Assembly: GCA_946811185.2 (NCBI GenBank) | Contig: OX328096.1 | Coordinates: forward strand, 23,377,881-23,441,880 | Length of the DNA stretch: 64,000 bases | Direction of reading: 5' to 3' | From: Hippopus hippopus | Taxonomy: Eukaryota > Mollusca > Bivalvia > Cardiida > Cardiidae | In this document: in pieces, positions 46,901 through 55,900 of the stretch | How positions within the stretch are numbered: position 1 is the first letter of the stretch | How the letters are laid out: each line of letters opens with the position of its first letter | Notes under the pieces: model-generated | What the model saw: the letters and a program-made list of their open reading frames with translations, nothing else | Told to the model about the DNA's origin: nothing | The model's database searches: none | Program-made: the position numbers and the translations under genes

Positions 46901-49900
46901 TGAAAGGTAAAGTTCTGAAAAAATTTGAGTGATAGAAACCTTACTTTAGATTAAACATTCCATTCATGTGAGCATAACTATTAGCATCAAAATAAATCAC
47001 TCTCCCTTAAAACAGAACATTTCCTCTCCCAAAAACTTGAATACCAAACTCTAATAATGTGTAAGTGCAGTTTGATAATCAAGGAAGGTAAATAGTAACA
47101 AACTTTATCTTGTATAACACGAGTTACTTCCCTTGATTACTATTTTAAATTTCAGTCACTATATAAGCCCATGTTAAACTTGTGATCTCCGGGGCAGAGC
47201 TAATTTTGTCCCCTGGGCTATAATATGAAGGAATTTGATAGAGGTCCATTAGATAAAGCTACATGCCAAATTTGGTAGCCCTGGGCCTTATGGTTTCAGA
47301 CAAGAAGATTTTCAAAGATGTTCATTTTTTTTCAGTTTTGTTGCCATGGCAACCAGAGTTTGAAGGAATCAAATTCTTTCAAGAAATTCTAAAGCGGACC
47401 ATGGCAGGATCATTTCTGTGAAGTTTCATCAAATTTGGATGGGTAGTTTCAGAGAAGAAGTTAATGCACGGACGGATGGACGGACGGACTGATGCACGGA
47501 CGGACGGACGGACGGACGGACGACGGACATCGGGCCATGACATAAGCCCGCTGGCCTTTGGCCAGTGGAGCTAACAATGGAACAATGGAATCTGTCTCTA
47601 TTGGGTGAGAAACCAAAATGAGAAATGGAAAAAATGCTGGTTTTCTAGTTTTTACTCAATGCTTTGAAAAGCCTTTTTTCTTTCTCAAGGTCTTTAAAAC
47701 TTTGGATTATTGGGTAAAGAGTACCAGAAAATAATTTCCTGTATTGTCCAATTCTATCTCAGAATGATACATTTCTACTGAAGCAAACCCTATAAAATTG
47801 TGTCACTAATAGGCCTCCATACCACATGACCATATGTATCACACGGAAATAAAGGTATTTTCACAAGCAAGTCGTTTTGAACACTGGCATGAAATTTAGT
47901 TTTGATAGGTCCATTTTTTCAGAAGTTATTGAAAGTTAAAGTAAGTGCAGTCATATACACTGGCTATATTACTGAATGCACAATGAACCCAAAAGCAAAG
48001 CTTGAAGTTAGGGCCTATATTAAAAGTTGCGATAGTCTAATTATTTCAGCTTCACAAATATTTAGTGAATTATGTTAGATACATTGGGCTTCGCAGTTTC
48101 AAAACAGTTGGTTTTCAGATGGTATAAAAATTTTAAAGATGGTAGAACTAACTTAAAAGTTGACCCCGTCCTAGTTAACCCAAAACTGCAGCTTCCAAAG
48201 AAAATGTTGTTGCTGTGGCAGACTTATTTAAGCAGGATGCCAGGCTTACAGTGAAAGAAATAGCTTTAACTCTTTACCAAACGACAAAATTACAGACTGG
48301 TCCAAATTGAAAGCATTTGCAGACAACAAAATAAATGTCACTAAAAAAATGAAATTTGGTTTGGGAAGGGTAGAAAACATTGTGGTAAAAGGAGAAAATG
48401 CTGGTTACCAGCATTTTCTCCTTTTCCCACAATGTTTTCAAAAGGCTTCTTTCTCAGGGTCGTTAAAAGTCGGGATTGTGTGGTAAAGAGTTAAGAGAGT
48501 TGGCATATCATCTGGGTCAGTTCACCAAGGAGTTAAAGAGGCCCTCATACTCATTTTAAGCCAGTTTTAACTCATTTTGTCTTTATTTTATCAAAATATA
48601 GTCATTCTTATATCTTCATACCAAATATTGCACCTGACGGTTGCAAGGTTGCTTAGATTACGGACGATAGAAAATGCATTTCGCTGAGTTGTGGCCTTCC
48701 ATGTAAACACACTCTTCGTTTCCGGTTTTTGAATCGAAGATTTTCGATATATCCGTTATACACTCGGGTAGATTCGTATAATGACCATGCATTCTGTCAC
48801 GTGACTATATTTGACCTTCGCCCTGTATCTAATGAGGTAAACAAAGGAAAATGGGGGCTTCTCTGTTGCAGCCTCGATTTTCAGACGGAGATCGCGACCT
48901 ATATGCAAATTACACCCTATCCGATTCTAGGCGGAAACCTACGATAAATTTCCGTGACGCACCGCCATTGTTTACAGCTTTGATCGTCAGCCAGTTTTCT
49001 TCTGACCAATGTTCGGTTTCTAATACAAATCTCTGTGTTTCTTTTTTTCAATTACACCATATATGTCAGTAATTCATCCATGTGTACACAAAGGACTGAT
49101 TTCTGTACCATTCTAAATTGTTTGAAATTTAACAGCGTTTTTGCTCACCGGCTGTAGACAGGTATCTTTAAAACTTTGAAAGATTTGCGCTCGAACGATG
49201 ATGGGTCCCCCGCCTCTTGACAGATGAACAAAAGGCTACTTGTGTAAAATGGCCAAATTTTTTCTTAAAAAGTACAAAATTTTGACAAACGCAGAATATC
49301 ACAACTGTTCACAGGTGATGAAACCTGGATTTATTATTTTGAGCCCCAGAGACACGTCAATAATAAACAGTTAAAAGCGCAAAGACCAAGCTAGGCCGAT
49401 CAGGGTTTTCCTTGACGCACGATTTTGTGTGTTTTGACGCATTTTTAAGGAAAATGACCCGCATTCTTTTTCAACAATGCGTCATTGTTGACGCACAAAT
49501 ACGCTAAGAGTTACTAACGATCGTATATACTACCGACACTGTTACATCGTGAGTAGATGAAAAAGCTGGAGTACGAAGAGAAAATGGGATGAAAGACTGG
49601 ACTGTGTATCGATTTTACTAGAATGCAATCGTTCTTTAAACGGGTCTAAACTAAACCAGTCGATCTCTAATGAAAACAATATGGCTCTGTCAAAATCGAC
49701 GTCATTCTTGCTGTCTGCAAGGAAGAAGAGTCCTTAAACAAAGATCAGATGATAAAACACCTGGTAAAAGCACCCAGAAACACATTTCAAGGTATCGAGG
49801 TTTTACTGTAAATTAGCTAAAGAGATATACTTTGTTATTCGTTGAAAACAGCTGCATGAATGCGACCCATGTGTTGAAACACAGGAATAGGCCGTTTAAT

Positions 49901-52900
49901 TGGTGAAAATACTTTATTTTCGGCCGGAATGGATATTCTCTATCAATAAAGCACAATAGAGACTTCCCATTCCGGCCGACAACAAGCTATGTTCACCAAT
50001 TACACGGTCGATTCCTGTGATAAAAACAAAACAAAATAACCATTTATCACAGAGAGATGCTGCACAAACTTTGAAATTCAACCCTTGCGCATCATCAAAA
50101 CACTGGGGTCACGATGATATCCTTGAAAGATTGAAATTACTTAGAGATATGACAGCTTGTCTGCAGCAAGAGCACATTTGCTTGTTAAGAACAGGCATAA
50201 ATAAAGCATATTCCAGATACTCTTTGTGAAAAAGGTGCCATCTAGGCTGTAAGCTTCCTCTATATTGAGAATGTCTGGTGATATTATGTATCTATCACCA
50301 TGTAATAATTGTAACAATAATATAGGGTACACAAAGATTTACAGTTAATAGAAAACATTAAAAAAAACACACACATAGTTTCACAAATACAGTCGAACCT
50401 CGTTTATCCGGACACTTCTGATGCCTATGAATGTTTCCGGATAAGCCGTATTTCCGGACCAGTGAACTCGGATCGCCACAACTTCCATACTGATAAGGGA
50501 CACTGTGCATTGTAGGAATTACAATAGCGTATGATTTACACAAGCAATTGTCTGTATTGTTCCTAAGATTGTTCAGATATATAACAGAATAAAATGTCAT
50601 AAATTTGCATTTTGCTTTTTTTTTAATGTGTTTTTGTACACGAATTTCCACTTACCTTATTGCATACACATGTACATGTATACCTTTTGTACAAATGGGT
50701 GAGCTTGTAAAGCTCGGCACATTAGGACTTTTAAAAATGCCACGAAAAAGGGGGGTGAAACACAAGTACAATTGTTTTTTTTTTTTATTACAGTATTACT
50801 GTTGATTTTTCAATTTCGAGAGACTTGTATGGATTGTGTGTCTGAAATAAATTATAATAAGGGTAATATCCGACAAAATTTCGTTCTATTTTTACAACCG
50901 GTGACGGGATCATAACTGTAGCTGATCAACAGATTCGGCGTGTTTTCAGTTTTGAAATAATCTACACGTTTTAAGTATTTTCTTACCACTTTTGGCCCAC
51001 AAGAAGTTGCTTTCCGATACGAGATAAGTCATAGTTCAGCTGTGGATGGTATAGATCCAAGATCAGACAGCGCCTTCTGCTTAGTCTGATGTCTATCCAC
51101 ACAGTCCGCCATCTTGCAATCGGCAGAGTAATTTTGAATAACCAAAAATGTAAAAGAAGCCATCTGTCAACGATTTCACGTCTGTTGCGGGTACACAAGA
51201 GTTAACCCTTTACTACACAATGTTGAGTTTTAAAGACCCTGAGGAAAAGGCCTTTCAAAAACATTGTTAGAAAAGGAGAAAGTGATGGTAACCAGCATTT
51301 TCTTCTTTTCCAATAATGTTTTCTACGCAATTAAAGACCAAGTCTGTCATTTTAACTACATTTGAATTGTCTTCCGCAAATACTTTACATTTAGGCCAGT
51401 CATTTCTCTTTTTGTCATGTGGTAAAGAGTTAAATTAGGATCATGGGTCTGATGTAATGCGCAAATCATTCGAAGCGAAAGGGTTGTAGTGCAAGCGTTT
51501 GTTGTACATATTTACAACTGTTTTGCTCCAAGAAATTTACACCTTGCTACAAGCAGACTGCCAGTCAATACAAAATGACCACACAATAAGCTAATATCAT
51601 GCCTGCTTTACATTAGCTGCTAATGCTTTTTTGCATTTAGTAAAGGTTGTTACTTGAACACCTGGGCTGTCATGTCACATGTTTTGTGTAGTCGGCAGAA
51701 AAAAAAGTTTGGCTGTTTTCATAAAAAAATCGCTCGCAGCCAAAACAAAAAAAAAATGCATACGATAATTAATGCTTTGGTGTTAAATATAAATGGATTA
51801 TTGATAAATAAAAAAAAGGAATAGATCTACGAGGTTCCATATTTTTTTTTTTATTTAATATCTATTTTTCTAAGAGGGAGAACACAGTTATGACTTAAGC
51901 CATTTCCCTCACAGTCACAGTTTCACACTTCTGCAGAAGGTGACCTTTAAAAACATTACGAAAAAAGGAGAAATTGCTTGTATAGCATCAAAAACCCAGA
52001 AAAGACTAAGCCCTTCAAGAACCTTTCAAAACATAAGTTGCTTATATGCAGCCTGTGTAGATCAAGATCAGTCTGTAGACAGAATGTTTGGTCTGATCTT
52101 TGATCTGAAAAGGTATTGATAATCTGTCAAACTGACACTTAACGATGGCACGTGTATGTCTATTAACACTTTTCCCAAACCACATCTTATTAAGATGTTT
52201 GTTTTCAAATGTGTGAAAACCATCTGAAATAAATTGATACTAGACTGATACTCGTGTTATTAAAGCATACTATGGACCAGTCCAAAATCATGTACCAGGG
52301 AAATTGTGTGATACACAGTCAGGCCACGTCCGGTTTATATGATAAGAGTTACATTGTTTTTTAACCCTTCGTTCCTGATTTTTGCGTTCCGGTTCCGGAA
52401 TAAAAAGTAAAATTTGTACAGAAAATATTCGTTCCCTGATGTTTCTTTCCGGATCTTGAGATTTCCAGAAATTTGGAGCCCGGATTAACGCGGCTCCACT
52501 GTAGTAGCTTTTGTCTAAGCTGATTACATTTTGTTGTGACCCCCACAATTCCAATATGACCCCCATTATTTTTTACTAAGGGGTCAAAATGACTCCCTAT
52601 TTTTGATGCGAAGGGAAACCATGGCCGATCATAGCAAAAAGAATAAGAAGCACGGGAAAAGTTTATACGCCATATTTTTTAATTCAATGGTCCAATTGCT
52701 CAAATTCCTGTACCGAACGGCCAAACGGTTACAGGCAAGTTTTACAAGAATAATGTTCTTTCAAAAGTGAAGAAACACTATGAAAAACGGAGACCTAGAA
52801 CCGGATTAAGGGGCCTGTGCCTTATCCATGACAATGCAGCTGCTCACAAGTCTGCAACTGTTCAGAATTTCCTGGAAACGCAAAAGGTGGTACAGCTTCC

Positions 52901-55900
52901 CCATCCACCCTATTCTCCTGACCTCAGCCCATGTGACTTTTTTCTCTTTCCTTTATTGAAGAAAACTCTCTCTGGACGTCGATATGGCTCTAATGCCTTG
53001 GGAAGTGCCATTTTTCAGTGTCTGCTAGATATTCCCAGAAAAGCCTATTTTGCAGCCTTCACAAACTGGATTTCCAGACTTGAAAAATGTATTTCTGTCA
53101 AGGGAGAATATTTTGAAGGGATGAAATGAACGATAATGCGTCTCATAGATAAACAGTGACACAATTAAATGAACGACCCTCGTAGACTCCTTCTGTGACT
53201 AGATTTTCATCCGAAAGCTAAAAGATGGATATGGTATCAGATGAGACAGAGGAACTGAGATAATCATGCAAGCCTAATTTCTCGTCTCTCTTATTCTGGT
53301 GTTTATCTCTTACAGATCTCTTTACCAAATGACAAAATTTTGGACAAGACCAAACTAAAAGCACTTGCAGACAAGAAATTAAGTGTAACTGAATTGATGA
53401 TTTCTGTCTTTCATAAGGTATAAAACATTGTGGGAAAAGGAGAAAATATTTTCTCCTTCTCTCCCAATGTTTTCAAAAGCCTTCATCTTCAGGATCATTA
53501 AAACTCGGGATTGTGCGGTAAAGGGTTGAATAAAATGTACATGTGGATACAATTAAGCTGGAACCCTCATCCTTGAAAGAGAAACTGTCACCATGTATCA
53601 CTAAGAAAATCCTGCAACTGCTAGATCCATTTAGAACTTTTTGGGAATCCAAAAATAGGTCAACTAGTTCCTAGCTCTAATCAATTGAATATAAAGCATA
53701 GTAAGATACTAGAACCATTTCATCATCTAGCTGCTGTGCATGAAATACACATCGATCATGACGTTGAAAAGGGGTAGCAACTTTTTTTATAACAAAATCT
53801 GTGTCCACATCGGATGGAAGAAAGGTTAAAGTTCAATTGTGAAATGGAGATCATCATTTGTCATCCTCAATTATGAAGCATCTAAACTTGCCTCCGGATT
53901 GTATATACATGTAACATACACATAAAGCATGTAGTTTACAATCCGTGCTTGCCTTGATCCCTTTTCTTGTTTGAAAAGTATGAAATCTTACCCCTAGATT
54001 TTCAGCCCGGGGTTAAAGGTGGCCCTTCAGATTTTGGGACGAAAATTTTACAAAAATACAGAAAAATCATCCTTATACTCCCAAAGCCTTTTAATTTTCA
54101 TTCATAAAACCCCAGTAGTCGAAAACCATCCGACAACAAGAGAAATTAGAGATTTACTAAGGCCCAGGTCGACACCGACGGGAAACACGTTCTATTTTTA
54201 CATGAGCAACTCCCTCATTTACATACCGGAAATACACAGACAAAGCTTCAAACATAGCGTCCGAAGAAGACATTATGGAAAATAATTACATGTTTATGTT
54301 AATGGAATTTAAGCGTCATTAGTCACTTGACATTCCCACAATGCTTTTTTTATTTCTGGCACGAAATCTAAAAATACCTTAAGAGGCTACATAGCCTTTT
54401 AAGGGAACACTATCAAAAAATGTTTTTTGTAATTTTATGATTCTTAATTATTGATGATTTGTAATGTTTTTTCATATAAATTTCTGTGATATATATATTT
54501 TTCAATTTGGTGAGATGTGAAAAATCTAAATACCCACCTTTAACCCTTTACCACACGGCAAAATTTTAGACCTATCCAAATTGAAAGCATTTGCAGACGA
54601 CAATTTCATAGTGGCTCAAATGACGCAACTTTTCTTTGATAGGGTAGAAAACTTTGTGGGAAAAGGAGAAAATGCTGGTTACCAGCATTTTCTCCTTTTC
54701 CCACAATGTTTTCAAAAGGCCTCTTTTTTAGGGGCGTCAAAAGGCGTCATTGTGTGGTAAAGGGTTAAGTGTACCCTTGAAATGAAAAGCTAGTGGGAAC
54801 ACTGATAAGGTATGATCTAGTTTAAGACTGGCCAAATTTTTCTGTTGACTGGGTTTACAGCCGTGTTTGCACGCTTACTTCGTCTATTTTTTTTTCCAGA
54901 AAAAGTTGGTGGCCATTATTTTAATTGGGCCAGTGCTAGCACGGTAACTGGTCAACTCATACCTAAGTCAACTTGTACCTCAGTCAACTCGTACCTATTT
55001 TGGTCAACTCGTACCCCGGTCAACTCATACCCGAGTCAACTCGTACCTAAGTATTTTTATATCTTTTATTTTGTGACTTTTATCAGTATCAGTATATTGA
55101 AACAATTAAGTTTTGTGTTCTTGTTTATCTTTTTGTCTGTTTCTTATATATATCAGACATTATCACAACCTTATTCTCAGTGCCGTACCATGTACCACCT
55201 ATTTTAAAAGCTGACCAATTCCATTCATAGCAAACAAAATCAAGTCAAAAACCAAATATAAATGGGTTTTTTGGGTGGACTTTGGGTGCTTCAATAGAAT
55301 GGTCGTCATGTGTTCAGACCCGACATATGTCAAGACAACACCCAATTGACTGAAAATTCTGGTAAAGGAAAGAAACGAATGCCATACATTTTTTTATTTT
55401 CTTGGTCTTGTAAAATATAAAACAGCCTTTAGATGTAAATAACAAAGAGCCGCGTCTATCATGAGAAAACATGTTATATGCAAAAACATAGGAGCAGACT
55501 AGCTGATCTGCGCCGTTGATTTCACTTCATGCATAGTACAATCTCTCTTCATCGTAAATCTGAAATCTCGGCAGGTTTCCTTGCGACGCTGCTCAAATAA
55601 TCATCAGTTTGTCCTACACAAACAACAATTGCTTGAAAAAAATGCTCTTCTTCAGCGTAAACCAACATATAAAACATAACAGTATTAAAATTTACACTAT
55701 CTACAAACAAGAACATTTCCACTGAGAAAGTATATGTGCATGTTCCGTGCATTTTCGTATGTTGCTGTTCCTGCACAAGAGAACTAATATTGTCATATAT
55801 CTTTGTTGTATTGTTTATCAATGTTCATGTGAACTGAGGGTACGACTTAACCAAAACAGGTACGAGTTGACCAAAATAGGTACGAGTTGACTTGGGTAGG

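Larger units (their letters stand above)
46450..47574 (+). mobile_element. Type E element, second full copy with the same MITE
   Basis: 5' ACAAGAGGGCCAAGATGGCC, GCTCCACTAGC, MITE at 46494; body and 3' end as in 36830-37917, ending CTGGCCTTTGGCCAG, TGGAGCTAA. Confidence 0.8.
50390..52501. mobile_element. Pogo/Tigger-like TIR element
   Basis: Left CAGTCGAACCTCGTTTATCC, right GGATTAACGCGGCTCCACTG, TA on both sides (50388-50389, 52502-52503). The interior holds repeat M and a MITE, and no transposase. The two ends could belong to different elements, since their subterminal sequences differ. Confidence 0.5.
47983..53129 (+). pseudogene. Mariner-family transposase relic 2, split by insertions
   Basis: Four collinear pieces of one roughly 345-residue transposase. 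47983-48265: MNPKAKLEVRAYIKSC, ASQIFSEL, FRWYKNFKDGRTNLK, TVKEIAL. 48495-48530: RELAYHLG. About 49178-49390: LTDEQKATCVKMAKF, GDETWIYYFEPQRHVNNKQ (first Asp). About 52590-53129: FNGPIAQIPVPNGQTVTGKF, CLIHDNAAAHKS, HPPYSPDLSPCDFFLF (second and third Asp, 34 residues between), ending EYFEGMK and TGA. The gaps are a family A MITE, a 0.65-kb insert and a 3.2-kb insert. Frameshifts are also present. The last piece alone has a 120-codon open frame. Confidence 0.88.

Noticed and set aside
52288..52566. 92-codon minus-strand ORF near the pogo-like end
   Set aside because: It covers the TIR and GGTTCCGGAA-type simple repeats; no transposase motif.
54845..55207. 120-codon plus-strand ORF, Phe- and Ser-rich
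   Set aside because: It crosses the border of the TIR element and translates the 20-bp repeat array (STRTPVNSYPSQLVP...); no independent support.
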